From Gammaproteobacteria bacterium (lineage in GTDB: Bacteria > Pseudomonadota > Gammaproteobacteria > HTCC5015), in NCBI GenBank assembly GCA_013817245.1, contig JACDDA010000001.1:186001-250000 (forward strand): DNA of 64,000 nt, written 5' to 3'. Both the position numbers and the translations under genes were made by a program. Position 1 is the first letter of the stretch, and the number at the start of each line of letters is the position of its first letter. Shown here in pieces: positions 45,992-55,824 of this stretch. The notes under the pieces are model-generated. The model worked only from the letters and a program-made list of their open reading frames with translations. It searched no databases and was not told the DNA's origin.

Positions 45992-46096
45992 TCATAGTGG
46001 CGTTCCGCCAAATTTCAAGACAATTCCCATAAACTTGATTAATAAACCAGCAACTGAGGCTACAATTCAAAGCGGGTATTAAAAGGTGACAAAACG

Positions 46097-46447
46097 GTGA
46101 TCAATCTAAACGATGCGAACACAAATGAATCAGCCGATTTATTAGTGTTAAGCAGTTGGCCAGATGCCATCCGAGCACGGCAAGCGGCGCAAATATTGAT
46201 CGGGCAAAAACTCGCCGCCTGCGTTAATCTACTCCCGCCGATGCAAGCGTTTTATGAATGGCAAGGAGAATGGCAAGAAAGCCAGGAACAGCAAATGCTG
46301 ATCAAAACTCGTCGCCAGTTATTTACGGCCGTAAAAAATTGCATTTTGGCTCATCACCCTTATGAACTACCCGAGATTATTGGCGTCCCAATTACCCACG
46401 GCTCAGAGGAATACCTTGCATGGCTATACACACAAACCGCTGGCTAA
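46097..46447 (+). CDS. cutA: Divalent-cation tolerance protein CutA
   Basis: A 116-residue trimer-forming protein from a GTG start. 'KLAACVNLLPPMQAFYEWQGEWQES' and 'HPYELPEIIGVPITHGSEEYLAWL' are the conserved blocks. It has been linked to copper tolerance in E. coli, though its molecular role is not settled. It overlaps the DsbD-alpha gene by 28 bp; that order, cutA then dsbD, is also seen in E. coli. Confidence 0.92.
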   Translation: MINLNDANTNESADLLVLSSWPDAIRARQAAQILIGQKLAACVNLLPPMQAFYEWQGEWQESQEQQMLIKTRRQLFTAVKNCILAHHPYELPEIIGVPITHGSEEYLAWLYTQTAG

Positions 46448-47037
46448 TTAGCGCGCTGGCTTTAAGCTTTATCCTGACGTCGACGTTTCTTACGGCGGCA
46501 GATAAACCAAAAACATCCAAGGCCAATGGAAAAACATTAGACGATGTTATTGTGCAGGATGCCGAAGGCACTACTAAAGACAACATCCCTAATATGGACG
46601 TTATTAGCAAACCTCGTCCGGAAACTGAAAAATTTTATTTCCCCAAATACGAAGCATTTGGCGGCGGCAAAATCATGGATCCGCGCGCCGCATTTCCCAT
46701 GCAAGTTTCCATGCGCAATGCCAATACCTTAGAAATTCGTTTTACACCTGCGCCCGATCACTATTTATATAGACAAGGTTTTGTATTTTTTGTCGATACA
46801 CCCGGCGTGCGTTTAGGGGAAGCCGAGATGTCACCCGGCATTCATACCTATGACGAGTTTTATGGCGAGGTCGAGATTTACAGCCAGTTTTTAACTATCA
46901 CCATTCCTGTTGATTACGGCAATAAATCTCGGCCGGGTGGTGCGCTGCAAATTCGGGTGCAAGCCCAAGGTTGTAATTCTAAAGAGGGTGTTTGTTATCA
47001 ACCTTTCTCGCAAACTGCCATGGTCACGGTGTTTTAA
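46420..47037 (+). CDS. Stand-alone DsbD alpha-domain protein (periplasmic)
   Basis: A 205-residue secreted protein with an N-terminal signal peptide ('RWLISALALSFILTSTFLTAA'), shortened here as an uncharged start followed by a hydrophobic run. Residues about 70-205 match the N-terminal periplasmic domain of DsbD: 'DHYLYRQGFVFF', 'YDEFYGEVEIY', and the redox pair in 'QGCNSKEGVCYQP' (six residues apart, as in E. coli). Nothing like the DsbD beta membrane domain or gamma thioredoxin domain follows; a separate TlpA-like gene starts in its stop codon. Full-length DsbD is near 560-590 aa. It may accept electrons from another membrane reductase such as CcdA. Confidence 0.85.
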   Translation: MAIHTNRWLISALALSFILTSTFLTAADKPKTSKANGKTLDDVIVQDAEGTTKDNIPNMDVISKPRPETEKFYFPKYEAFGGGKIMDPRAAFPMQVSMRNANTLEIRFTPAPDHYLYRQGFVFFVDTPGVRLGEAEMSPGIHTYDEFYGEVEIYSQFLTITIPVDYGNKSRPGGALQIRVQAQGCNSKEGVCYQPFSQTAMVTVF

Positions 47038-47651
47038 TGGCGCTGTCATTTAAACAAAAAACACTTTTTAGCATCCTCTGTTGCGCCGCTTTAGCGGCAG
47101 GCATTAGTTTTGCGATTTTGCTAAATAATGCGCCCAACGCGAATGCCGAGAAGCAAAATAGTCAAGTGCCAGCCGCAGCTCCCAAAGCGCCAAGCGCCAA
47201 AGCATTGTTAGGAACCCGTCGTCCTGATTTTGCCTTGCCAGATTTAGAGAACAAAATTCACCATATAAATGAATTTAATAACAAGGTAGTACTAGTGAAT
47301 TTTTGGGCCACATGGTGCGGTCCTTGTCGCAAAGAAATTCCCGCCCTCATCAAGCTCAAAAAGGAACGTGCGCAACAACCCTTTGAAATTGTTAGCGTCG
47401 CGCTGGATCGAGCCGATTTAACCCGCGAAATGGTCAAGGAATACGGCATTAACTATCCCGTTTTATACGGTGGCGCCGATGCCGATGCCGTGAGTATCAG
47501 TTACGGCAACAACCAAGGGCTGCTTCCATATAGCGTGCTCATTAATGCGCAAGGTAATATTGTTTACACCCACGCTGGCGTGCTTTCTGCTGAGTTGCTG
47601 ACTTCTTTATTTCAAGTGTTTTTACCCCAAAAGCCAACTCCTACCAACTAA
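47037..47651 (+). CDS. TlpA/ResA-like periplasmic thioredoxin-fold protein
   Basis: About 204 residues from the ATG at 47037, which overlaps the preceding stop codon (TAATG). An N-terminal membrane anchor or uncleaved signal (about 9-28) is followed by an Ala/Pro-rich linker and a redoxin domain with 'FALPDLENKIHHI', the active site 'FWATWCGPCRKEIP' and 'VLINAQGNIVYTHAG'. It should reduce or exchange periplasmic disulfides, as in cytochrome c maturation. It is probably functionally linked to the DsbD-alpha protein. Confidence 0.9.
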   Translation: MALSFKQKTLFSILCCAALAAGISFAILLNNAPNANAEKQNSQVPAAAPKAPSAKALLGTRRPDFALPDLENKIHHINEFNNKVVLVNFWATWCGPCRKEIPALIKLKKERAQQPFEIVSVALDRADLTREMVKEYGINYPVLYGGADADAVSISYGNNQGLLPYSVLINAQGNIVYTHAGVLSAELLTSLFQVFLPQKPTPTN

Positions 47652-47752
47652 CTCTAAAAGATCGGCGATCTTCGGCGATCTTTACCTGTTTACAACATGC
47701 GTAGACTTCAGAGTTTGATTCATGCACAATAGCGTCTTATAAGTTTTTATGT

Positions 47753-47768
47753 AACACGATATCGTGTT
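47753..47768. promoter_or_regulatory. 16-bp perfect palindrome upstream of aroQ-accBC
   Basis: AACACGATATCGTGTT is perfectly self-complementary and directly precedes the -35 of the predicted promoter (TTGTCA at 47769-47774, then 18 nt and TAGGAT at 47793-47798). It may be a repressor or activator site; the regulator is unknown. Confidence 0.45.
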
Positions 47769-47820
47769 TTGTCAGCTTGTATGGACTTAATCTAGGATAA
47801 ATCGCAGTTATTCGACGCAT

Positions 47821-48273
47821 ATGGCAAATATTTTAGTATTACATGGACCGAATCTAAATTTACTGGGTAGCCGCGAACCTGCTATCTATGGATCAGCGAA
47901 TTTAGCCAGTATCGACCAAGGTCTGCTGGCATTAGCACAAAAAAACAATCATCACCTCGAAAGCTTTCAAAGCAACGCTGAACATAGCTTGATCGAACGT
48001 ATTCATTTAGCCGCACAACAGCAATGCGCTTATATCATTATTAATCCCGCCGCTTTTACGCACACCAGTGTCGCGCTGCGCGATGCCTTAGCCGCCAGCG
48101 CTATTCCATTTATCGAAGTGCATTTATCAAATGTGTATGCACGCGAAGCCTTTCGCCAACATTCGTATTTTTCTGATCTTGCCACCGGCGTGATCAGTGG
48201 TTTCGGTGCTTTAAGTTACGAACTTGCATTAACCGTCATCATCAAAACACTTTCCAATAACAATCAACCCTAG
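47821..48273 (+). CDS. aroQ: Type II 3-dehydroquinate dehydratase AroQ
   Basis: A 150-residue dodecameric enzyme of the shikimate pathway. '[18 protein letters not shown]' holds the catalytic Arg and Tyr, '[18 protein letters not shown]' and '[17 protein letters not shown]' the other active-site residues. It is nine bases before accB, an order conserved in pseudomonads and other gammaproteobacteria. Confidence 0.97.
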   Translation: MANILVLHGPNLNLLGSREPAIYGSANLASIDQGLLALAQKNNHHLESFQSNAEHSLIERIHLAAQQQCAYIIINPAAFTHTSVALRDALAASAIPFIEVHLSNVYAREAFRQHSYFSDLATGVISGFGALSYELALTVIIKTLSNNNQP

Positions 48274-48282
48274 GTACACACC

Positions 48283-48744
48283 GTGGATATTCGTAAAGTT
48301 AAAAAACTGATTGAGCTGCTAGAAGAATCTGGCATTGCTGAAATTGAAATCAAAGAAGGTGAAGAATCGGTGCGCATTTCGCGCAATTCGCCTTACAACA
48401 TGCCGATGATGCAAATGGCGCCGCAGATGATGCAAATGCCTACTGCAACTGCTGCACCTACTAGCGCCGCTGCAGTGACGACGGATACCCCAGTAAATGC
48501 ATTGCCCGCAGGCCATGTGGTTGAATCACCCATGGTGGGTACTTATTACGAAGCGCCATCACCCGGTTCGAAATCTTTTGTCTCCATCGGCCAGCGCGTC
48601 AATATTGGCGACACTTTGTGCATTATCGAAGCCATGAAAATCATGAATCCCATTGAAGCCGATGTCGCAGGTGAAGTAAAAGCGATGTTGTGTCAAAGCG
48701 GTGATCCGGTGGAATACGGTGAAAAACTGTTTGTGATCGCATAG
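48283..48744 (+). CDS. accB: Acetyl-CoA carboxylase biotin carboxyl carrier protein AccB
   Basis: A 153-residue protein from a GTG start. An N-terminal helix is followed by a Met/Ala/Pro-rich linker (about 40-75) and the biotinyl domain; the biotinylated lysine is K119 in 'EAMKIMN'. The 'thumb' found in E. coli BCCP is present around '[10 protein letters not shown]'. It carries the carboxyl group made by AccC for malonyl-CoA synthesis. Confidence 0.97.
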   Translation: MDIRKVKKLIELLEESGIAEIEIKEGEESVRISRNSPYNMPMMQMAPQMMQMPTATAAPTSAAAVTTDTPVNALPAGHVVESPMVGTYYEAPSPGSKSFVSIGQRVNIGDTLCIIEAMKIMNPIEADVAGEVKAMLCQSGDPVEYGEKLFVIA

Positions 48745-48805
48745 TCGATACATCCCTAGATTAACTGTTTGTCATCCCTGTTTTTGATTGAGGTATTAAC
48801 AACCC

Positions 48806-50170
48806 ATGCTGGATAAAGTGGTTATCGCCAACCGTGGCGAAATTGCACTGCGCATTTTGCGTGCGTGCCGTGAGCTCGGCATTAAAACTGTTGCTGTGTA
48901 TTCAACGGCGGATCGTGATTTAAAACACGTGCGCTTAGCGGATGAATCGGTGTGTATTGGCCCGGCTCCATCGCAGTTAAGTTATTTAAATATTCCAGCG
49001 ATTATTAGCGCCGCAGAAGTAACCGACTCGGTGGCAATTCATCCGGGCTACGGCTTCTTATCTGAAAATGCAGATTTTGCTGAACGTGTAGAGTCTAGTG
49101 GTTTTATTTTCATCGGCCCTACCGCCGACGTCATTCGCAAAATGGGTGATAAAGTTGCGGCGATTAAAGAAATGAAAGCCGCGGGCGTGCCTTGTGTACC
49201 TGGTTCAGATGGGCCTTTAGGTGATGATGCGAATATCAATTTAAAATTTGGTCGCGACATTGGTTATCCCGTGATCATCAAAGCGGCTGGCGGGGGCGGT
49301 GGTCGAGGTATGCGCGTGGTCCACAGCGAAGCAACTTTGCTCAATGCCATTACCATGACGCGCACCGAAGCCGGTGCAGCATTTGGTAACGACGTGGTCT
49401 ACATGGAAAAATTTCTCGAACATCCACGCCATATCGAAATTCAAGTCATGGCAGACAATCATGGCAACGTCATTCACTTAGGTGAACGTGATTGTTCTAT
49501 GCAACGCCGTCACCAAAAAGTAATCGAAGAAGCACCGGCACCTGGCATTACTGAAAAACAACGTAAACATATCGGTCAACGTTGTGTGGATGCATGCAAA
49601 CGCTTAGGTTATCGCGGCGCGGGTACTTTTGAATTTTTATATCAAGACGGCGAATTTTATTTCATCGAAATGAATACGCGCGTACAAGTTGAACATCCGG
49701 TTACTGAAATGGTGACTGGTGTAGATATTGTGAAAGAACAATTACGCGTCGCTGCAGGTCAAGTTTTATCTTATTCACAAAAAGATATTACGTGGTCAGG
49801 TCATGCCATGGAATGTCGTATCAATGCTGAAGATGCGCGCACCTTTGTGCCATCACCTGGTTTAATTACTCAGTTTCATCCACCGGGCGGGCCGGGTGTA
49901 CGTTGGGATTCGCATATTTATAATGGTTATCGAGTGCCCGCGAATTATGATTCTATGATCGCCAAATTAATCGTGCACGGTGATGATAGAGATATTGCCA
50001 TTCGCCGCATGCGTGGCGCACTTAGCGAACTCGTCATTGGCGGTATTAAAACCAATATCGAACTGCATCACACCATGACGCATGATCGCGATTTTATTAA
50101 TGGTGGCACCGATATTCATTTCCTCGAAAAGAAATTAAAACAACAAGAAGCGATTGCGACTAAAGCCTAA
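48806..50170 (+). CDS. accC: Acetyl-CoA carboxylase biotin carboxylase AccC
   Basis: A 454-residue ATP-grasp enzyme that carboxylates biotin on AccB. '[18 protein letters not shown]' starts the protein, '[14 protein letters not shown]' is the ATP-binding glycine loop, and '[16 protein letters not shown]' the metal-binding and catalytic segment. It follows accB by 61 bp and overlaps prmA by one base. Confidence 0.98.
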   Translation: MLDKVVIANRGEIALRILRACRELGIKTVAVYSTADRDLKHVRLADESVCIGPAPSQLSYLNIPAIISAAEVTDSVAIHPGYGFLSENADFAERVESSGFIFIGPTADVIRKMGDKVAAIKEMKAAGVPCVPGSDGPLGDDANINLKFGRDIGYPVIIKAAGGGGGRGMRVVHSEATLLNAITMTRTEAGAAFGNDVVYMEKFLEHPRHIEIQVMADNHGNVIHLGERDCSMQRRHQKVIEEAPAPGITEKQRKHIGQRCVDACKRLGYRGAGTFEFLYQDGEFYFIEMNTRVQVEHPVTEMVTGVDIVKEQLRVAAGQVLSYSQKDITWSGHAMECRINAEDARTFVPSPGLITQFHPPGGPGVRWDSHIYNGYRVPANYDSMIAKLIVHGDDRDIAIRRMRGALSELVIGGIKTNIELHHTMTHDRDFINGGTDIHFLEKKLKQQEAIATKA

Positions 50171-51120
50171 TGTCTGCAAACGCCGATGCAACAGCGGCGT
50201 GGCGACAACTGCGTTTCACTCTCACGATTGAGCATGACGCAGCTGTCGCCCGCACTACGCAACACCCTCTCATCACTATCGTCGAACAGCATCTGGATAA
50301 TGCCGGCGCGTTATCGATTACGCTGCAAGATGCCGGTGATGATCCAGTGTTTGAACCATTGCCCGGCGAAATGCCAACCTGGCAACAAACATTATTCAGC
50401 GTATTATTTCCTGCCGAATTAGATTTTCAACAAATCCTCGATCGACTAAAACCAAATCTCGAACCCTTAGGCGCACAACACTGGCATATTGAATCATTGC
50501 TAGAACAAGAATGGGTGCGCGCATGGATGGATCAATTTCATGCAATGCAATTTGGTGAGCGTTTGTGGATTTGTCCACATCATTTAACGCCGCCACTCGA
50601 AGCACAAATTGTTATTCGCCTTGATCCTGGTTTAGCATTTGGTACTGGCACGCATCCGACCACGGCTTTATGTTTGCAATGGTTAGATCAAACCGATGTA
50701 ACAAATAAAACTGTTTTAGATTTTGGTTGTGGCTCCGGCATTCTCGCGGTAGCCGCAGCGATGTTAGGCGCGCAATACGTTAATGCTATCGATATCGATC
50801 CCCAAGCATTAACCGCAACCAACGATAATGCAGCACAAAATAATGTGAGCGCACGCATCCACACTTATTTACCGCAACAATACGCGGCTGATCAAGCGCC
50901 CGTAGATATTGTTTTAGCAAATATTTTAAGTCGTACCTTAATTGCGCTTTCAACAGAACTTATTGCTGCGGTTAAGCCAGGCGGTTATTTAATCATGAGT
51001 GGTATTTTAGAAAATCAAAGCACAGAAGTGATTGCTGCGTTTAAGCAAGATTTTGGCAACATCGTGATTGCGCAACAAGAAGGCTGGCTACGCATAGTTG
51101 CGCAATGCCGCCTTAAATAA
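50170..51120 (+). CDS. prmA: Ribosomal protein L11 methyltransferase PrmA
   Basis: A 316-residue SAM-dependent enzyme. 'RLDPGLAFGTGTHPTT', 'VLDFGCGSGILAVAAAMLGA' (SAM site) and 'VLANILSRTLIAL' (N-x-x, target-binding) are the signature motifs. The N-terminal domain that binds L11 is present though divergent. The start overlaps the accC stop (TAATG). Confidence 0.95.
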   Translation: MSANADATAAWRQLRFTLTIEHDAAVARTTQHPLITIVEQHLDNAGALSITLQDAGDDPVFEPLPGEMPTWQQTLFSVLFPAELDFQQILDRLKPNLEPLGAQHWHIESLLEQEWVRAWMDQFHAMQFGERLWICPHHLTPPLEAQIVIRLDPGLAFGTGTHPTTALCLQWLDQTDVTNKTVLDFGCGSGILAVAAAMLGAQYVNAIDIDPQALTATNDNAAQNNVSARIHTYLPQQYAADQAPVDIVLANILSRTLIALSTELIAAVKPGGYLIMSGILENQSTEVIAAFKQDFGNIVIAQQEGWLRIVAQCRLK

Positions 51121-51128
51121 TTTTTCCA

Positions 51129-51164
51129 AAAAAAAAGAGCTATAAGTAAATCGCTCTTTTTTTT
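51129..51164. terminator. Terminator between prmA and the outer-membrane protein gene
   Basis: AAAAAAGAGC / GCTCTTTTTT arms with a 12-nt loop; symmetrical A and T runs make it usable on both strands. Confidence 0.75.
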
Positions 51165-51183
51165 AATAACTATTTTTATTAAT

Positions 51184-51843
51184 TTAAAATCGATAACTAA
51201 CGCTCATATTCAGCACCGGCCACAAATCCAGCCCTTTAAACTCTTCATTTAATTCCGATTCTTCTTTTTGAATATCGCTTTCCGAAACCAAACCCTGCGG
51301 CGAATTGACGCTTATGTCTGCTTCTGGTGTGTCTTGTTTAATAACACCAATATCAATACCAAATCCAAACGGTATACCGCGACTCACGGCATTGCCAAAA
51401 CCAATTCCAAAATAAGGATAAGTACCATCGGCTAGTGTTAAACGTCCTGTGATATCCACATCTTGGTTATAGTAATTGTCACCGATTTGCGCGCTTAAGC
51501 TCGGCACATTCGATTGTAAATTAATGCCGTTTTCAATATTGACCAAACCCGCTGTTAACCGTACCTTCCAACCCATTGGATGCCAATCCAATAAAGCATA
51601 GCGAGAGTCCAATTCATAGGTCGCCGTATAATTAATATCATCTTCAGTAAAATCTTTATCCGCATCCAACGAACCTAAACCTGCCCGCACATTAAATGAG
51701 CGACTTAAGCCTACTGTTACTGCGGGGCCTATCCCTAAAGTGCCACCACTGGCATGGACGGCAACGCGCGCGGCTTGTGTGGGCGCACTTATCAAAAAAC
51801 TGCTGGCTAAAATAAGACTTAAACTAGGGATAATGCCGCGCAT
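51184..51843 (-). CDS. Putative outer-membrane beta-barrel protein
   Basis: A 219-residue protein with a signal peptide cut near 'PTQAARVAVHASGG'. Alternating hydrophobic patterns, glycine-rich turns ('FGIGFGNAVSRGIPFGFGID') and a C-terminal phenylalanine ('LNMSVSYRF') indicate a small barrel. It belongs to no family I can name with confidence. An acidic loop lies before the last strands. It stands alone between two plus-strand genes. Confidence 0.7.
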   Translation of the reverse strand: MRGIIPSLSLILASSFLISAPTQAARVAVHASGGTLGIGPAVTVGLSRSFNVRAGLGSLDADKDFTEDDINYTATYELDSRYALLDWHPMGWKVRLTAGLVNIENGINLQSNVPSLSAQIGDNYYNQDVDITGRLTLADGTYPYFGIGFGNAVSRGIPFGFGIDIGVIKQDTPEADISVNSPQGLVSESDIQKEESELNEEFKGLDLWPVLNMSVSYRF

Positions 51844-51985
51844 ACAAATCTCCTTCCTTATGAAATAGCGAATTCAGCGTTGATTATTGTTCATTATGCT
51901 GACATTTAGTGTTAATCCGGTCTAACTATCTCGACTAATCCTGTAGTTGCTAGACGAGACGTCATGATCTCAGGATAATGCGCTC

Positions 51986-52672
51986 ATGCAAACTCGCTGT
52001 CCTCATTGTGAATCTGTCTTTCGCGTCAGCGATCCTCTGCTATTACAAGCCAATGGACAAGTACGCTGCGGCCAATGCTTAGAAACCTTTAATGCCGAAG
52101 CACATTTACTCACAGAAGAAGTCATAGACACCCCATCGCAATATACTGCCGAACAATTACGTCGCTTATTGCAAGGTAAAGCTAAAATCCGAAACCCGTG
52201 GTTTAATATTGCATGGTTTAGCGCCAGTTTTATGTTATTACTCGCCCTTCTACTGCAAGTCAGCTGGGCAGAACGCGCAACCTTGGCGAATGATCCGCGT
52301 TTCGGTACTTATATCAACGAATTTTGTGCGCAATGGAACAATCTCTGTCGCTTACCCGAAAAACGCGATCTCAGTGCTTTGCAATTAGTAAGTCGCAACG
52401 TCTATTCCCATCCCAACGCACCCAACGCCTTGATTATCACCGCCGTCTTTACCAACACGGCAAACTTTGTGCAAACCTATCCCACCTTACGCGTCAGCAT
52501 GTCGGACATCCACGGTGATGTCGTTGCCGAACGCTATTTCAAACCCGCGCAATATTTAAATCACGTCAATGATGTGGCGTTGGGCATGGACATCGGCAAA
52601 CCCATTCCTATCACGCTAGAAGTACAAGATCCAGGTCAAGAAGCGCTCGCTTTCGAACTAGACTTTCTCTAA
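51986..52672 (+). CDS. Zinc-ribbon and DUF3426 domain protein
   Basis: A 228-residue protein. An MJ0042-type zinc ribbon opens it ('RCPHCESVFRVSDPLLLQANGQVRCGQCLETF', with C-x2-C pairs), a transmembrane helix lies at about 73-92, and the rest is a DUF3426 periplasmic domain. The family sits in this position, between prmA and dusB, in many gammaproteobacteria, but its function is unknown. A terminator follows. Confidence 0.88.
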   Translation: MQTRCPHCESVFRVSDPLLLQANGQVRCGQCLETFNAEAHLLTEEVIDTPSQYTAEQLRRLLQGKAKIRNPWFNIAWFSASFMLLLALLLQVSWAERATLANDPRFGTYINEFCAQWNNLCRLPEKRDLSALQLVSRNVYSHPNAPNALIITAVFTNTANFVQTYPTLRVSMSDIHGDVVAERYFKPAQYLNHVNDVALGMDIGKPIPITLEVQDPGQEALAFELDFL

Positions 52673-52744
52673 TCATTACCTTATCCGACCACTGTCTTCT
52701 CACTTCTCTATCACCTGGAAAGCCGCTGCGTTAAAATTCTCCCC

Positions 52745-52769
52745 CGCCGGCGCTTTCGCCGGTTTTTTT
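52745..52769 (+). terminator. Terminator after DUF3426 gene
   Basis: CCGGCG / CGCCGG around CTTT, followed by seven T. Confidence 0.9.
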
Positions 52770-52832
52770 ATCACAGCCGCATTTCCCCGGGCTTTTACCT
52801 AATAGAACACTTAGATAAAACTTGAAATAAAA

Positions 52833-53882
52833 ATGGCTAGCAGCATTAACATCGGACCCTACACCGCACTGCGTAATCGCTTAGTGTTATCACCGATGGC
52901 GGGCATTACCGATAAACCATTTCGACAAATTTGCCGACAACTCGGCGCTGGTTTAACGATTGCTGAAATGGTCGCATCCAATCCCAGCTTAAGAAATACC
53001 CGCAAATCCCAATTACGCACCGATTTTGCAGGTCAGCCCTCACCTCACATTGTGCAAATTGCGGGCAGTGATCCTGTGATGTTGGCCGATGCTGCGCGTT
53101 ATAACGTCGGCTTAGGTGCTGACATCATCGACATTAATATGGGTTGTCCGGCCAAAAAAGTCTGTAACCAATGGGCGGGCTCGGCCTTATTACAAGATGA
53201 AATTTTAGTCGGCCGCATTCTCGATGCTGTGGTCAACGCAGTAGCAGTGCCAGTCACTCTGAAAATGCGCACCGGCTGGGATCGTCTCCATAAAAACGCC
53301 GTACGCATTGCACGGATAGCGGAAGCAGCGGGCATCCAATCATTGGCAGTCCACGGCCGCACGCGTGCTGACGCGTATCTGGGTGATGCTGAATACGACA
53401 CCATCGCCATGGTTAAAAGCCAAGTCAACATCCCCGTATTTGCTAATGGTGATATCAACAGTCCACAAAAAGCCGCTGAAGTATTACGCTACACCCAAGC
53501 CGATGGTCTTTATCTAGGCCGTGCGAGCCAAGGTTATCCTTGGTTGTTCAGAGAGATTGACCACTACCTACAAACTGGGAAACAATTAGCACCTCCGTCG
53601 TTGACGGAGTTCCGCAATGTCATATTGGAACATCTACGTTTGTTGTATGCCTATTATGGCGACTCACAAGGCGTACGAATGGCGCGTAAACACCTGGCTT
53701 GGTATTTAAAAGCACCATTTCCAACATTGTGGCAAACCATTAAAAGTATTGAAGTAACAGAACAACAATACGCAATCGTCGCAACTGGACTTGCCGACGC
53801 GCAAGAAGGATCACTTTCCTTCCCGCATTGGCAACACCCTTTCGACGCGAGCGTCATAACCCGAGTGAACGTGGCCGCATGA
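52833..53882 (+). CDS. dusB: tRNA-dihydrouridine synthase B
   Basis: A 349-residue FMN enzyme that reduces uridine in the tRNA D-loop. 'LSPMAGITDKPFRQICRQLGAG', 'INMGCPAKKVC' with the catalytic cysteine, 'LKMRTGWD', 'AVHGRTRADAYLG' and 'GRASQGYPWLFREI' are all present. The ATG follows AAATAAAA without a clear ribosome site. It overlaps fis by four bases, the dusB-fis order of E. coli. Confidence 0.96.
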   Translation: MASSINIGPYTALRNRLVLSPMAGITDKPFRQICRQLGAGLTIAEMVASNPSLRNTRKSQLRTDFAGQPSPHIVQIAGSDPVMLADAARYNVGLGADIIDINMGCPAKKVCNQWAGSALLQDEILVGRILDAVVNAVAVPVTLKMRTGWDRLHKNAVRIARIAEAAGIQSLAVHGRTRADAYLGDAEYDTIAMVKSQVNIPVFANGDINSPQKAAEVLRYTQADGLYLGRASQGYPWLFREIDHYLQTGKQLAPPSLTEFRNVILEHLRLLYAYYGDSQGVRMARKHLAWYLKAPFPTLWQTIKSIEVTEQQYAIVATGLADAQEGSLSFPHWQHPFDASVITRVNVAA

Positions 53883-54157
53883 ACAACGCCAATATTATTC
53901 CGCTGCGCAATGTCGTGAAAGAAGATGACGTCAGCTTACGTAGCCAAGTCGAACATTGTCTAAGCATTTATTTCGAAAAACTCGACGGCGACAAAACCGC
54001 TAATTTATTTGAACTCGTCATGGGCCAAACCGAACACGCATTACTAAGCGGCGTGTTGCGTTACACCCAAGGTAATCGCAGCAAAGCAGCGGAATATCTT
54101 GGTATTAGTCGCGGCACCCTGCGCAAAAAATTACGCGAACATCAGCTCGATAATTAA
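53879..54157 (+). CDS. fis: DNA-binding protein Fis
   Basis: A 92-residue nucleoid protein from the ATG at 53879, which overlaps the dusB stop (ATGA); an upstream in-frame ATG lies inside dusB. The C-terminal helix-turn-helix 'TQGNRSKAAEYLGISRGTLRKKLREH' is the Fis DNA-binding motif. It bends DNA and activates rRNA and other growth-phase promoters. Confidence 0.97.
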   Translation: MNNANIIPLRNVVKEDDVSLRSQVEHCLSIYFEKLDGDKTANLFELVMGQTEHALLSGVLRYTQGNRSKAAEYLGISRGTLRKKLREHQLDN

Positions 54158-54206
54158 TCGCAAGCCTTCGTTTTATTAAACATTCATTAATTTATAAGGT
54201 AACGCT

Positions 54207-55787
54207 GTGACTGAAAAAAATATTCGCGTGCGTCGCGCACTTATCAGCGTGTCCGACAAAGCTGGCATTCTAGAATTTGCAAAAGCATTAGCGACACGTA
54301 ACATTGATATATTATCAACCGGCGGCACCGCAAAATTACTCAGCGATAATGGTGTGCGTGTAACAGAAGTGTCTGATCACACCAGTTTTCCAGAAATGAT
54401 GGCCGGTCGTGTTAAAACGCTGCATCCTAAAATCCACGGCGGTTTATTAGGTAGACGCGGAATTGACGACGAGATCATGGAACAACACGCGATTGCACCG
54501 ATTGATTTAGTCGTAGTGAATTTATATCCTTTTGCTGCCACCATCGCGCAACCCGATTGCGATTTTGAACATGCGATTGAAAATATCGACATCGGCGGCC
54601 CGGCCATGCTGCGTTCCGCCGCAAAAAATCACGCCGCCGTCACCGTGATTGTTGATCCTGACGATTACAGAACCGTACTAGAAGAATTACACAGCAATGA
54701 CGGCGCCACTACTCACAACACGCGATTTCGTTTAGCAACTAAAGTATTTACTCATACTGCGGCTTATGACGGCGCTATTGCGAATTATCTGAGCAGCTTA
54801 ACGGATAGCGCGGGCAACACGCGCCAAACTTTCTCCAAAGTGCTGAATTTACAATTCCATAAAAAACAAGAATTACGCTACGGTGAAAATCCACATCAGC
54901 GTGCTGCATTTTATGTAGAGCAACAAGTAGTAGAACCTGCAATTGCTACCGCCCGCCAACTGCAAGGTAAAGAATTATCCTATAACAATATTGCTGATGC
55001 GGATGCCGCGTTGGAATGTGTTAAACAATTTCAAACGCCTGCGTGTGTGATTGTTAAACACGCGAATCCTTGTGGCGTTGCGCTCAGCAATAACTTATTA
55101 AACGCTTATGAACTCGCCTTTAAAACTGATCCGACTTCAGCATTTGGTGGCATCATCGCGTTTAATGGTGAATTAGATGCTGCAACTGCAACCGCAATTG
55201 TTGAACGCCAGTTTGTCGAAGTTATCATTGCACCCAGCGCGCATGTAGACGCTATTAACATTATTGCGGCAAAACAAAATGTGCGCTTATTAGTCACCGG
55301 TCAATGGCATACACCTATTAATGCTTTTGATTTCAAACGCGTTAATGGTGGCTTATTAGTTCAAGATCGTGACGCGGGCAATATCAGCAACCACGATTTA
55401 AAAATTGTTAGCCAACGTCAGCCAAGTCCACAAGAATTAACCGATTTATTATTTGCTTGGCGTGTCGCAAAATTTGTTAAATCGAATGCCATTGTGTACG
55501 CAAAAAATCAATCCACGATTGGTGTAGGCGCAGGTCAAATGAGTCGCGTGTATTCAGCCAAAATTGCCAGCATTAAAGCGCAAGATGAAAAACTAGAAGT
55601 CGCCGGCTCAGTAATGGCTTCTGATGCATTTTTCCCGTTTCGTGACGGCATTGACGCCGCCCATGCAGCAGGTATTAGCGCGGTGATTCAACCCGGGGGT
55701 TCGATGCGCGACGAAGAAGTTATTCAAGCCGCTAATGAACATGGGATGGCGATGGTGTTTACCGGCATGCGGCATTTTAGACATTAA
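54207..55787 (+). CDS. purH: Bifunctional AICAR transformylase / IMP cyclohydrolase PurH
   Basis: A 526-residue enzyme for the last two purine steps. The N-terminal cyclohydrolase begins '[17 protein letters not shown]' with '[12 protein letters not shown]'; the C-terminal transformylase contains '[10 protein letters not shown]', '[10 protein letters not shown]' (K-H pair) and 'DAFFPFRDG'. The start is GTG after AAGGTAA. It converges on cmoB with an 8-bp gap. Confidence 0.98.
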   Translation: MTEKNIRVRRALISVSDKAGILEFAKALATRNIDILSTGGTAKLLSDNGVRVTEVSDHTSFPEMMAGRVKTLHPKIHGGLLGRRGIDDEIMEQHAIAPIDLVVVNLYPFAATIAQPDCDFEHAIENIDIGGPAMLRSAAKNHAAVTVIVDPDDYRTVLEELHSNDGATTHNTRFRLATKVFTHTAAYDGAIANYLSSLTDSAGNTRQTFSKVLNLQFHKKQELRYGENPHQRAAFYVEQQVVEPAIATARQLQGKELSYNNIADADAALECVKQFQTPACVIVKHANPCGVALSNNLLNAYELAFKTDPTSAFGGIIAFNGELDAATATAIVERQFVEVIIAPSAHVDAINIIAAKQNVRLLVTGQWHTPINAFDFKRVNGGLLVQDRDAGNISNHDLKIVSQRQPSPQELTDLLFAWRVAKFVKSNAIVYAKNQSTIGVGAGQMSRVYSAKIASIKAQDEKLEVAGSVMASDAFFPFRDGIDAAHAAGISAVIQPGGSMRDEEVIQAANEHGMAMVFTGMRHFRH

Positions 55788-55793
55788 TTTAAA

Positions 55794-55824
55794 TATTAAA
55801 CGCAGCGCAATAAAACGCGCTGCG
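55794..55824 (-). terminator. Possible cmoB terminator overlapping its stop codon
   Basis: CGCAGCGC (55801-55808) and GCGCTGCG (55817-55824) pair perfectly and lie in the last codons of cmoB. On the minus strand the hairpin is followed by TTTAATATTTAAA, a loose T-rich tail. Confidence 0.4.
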
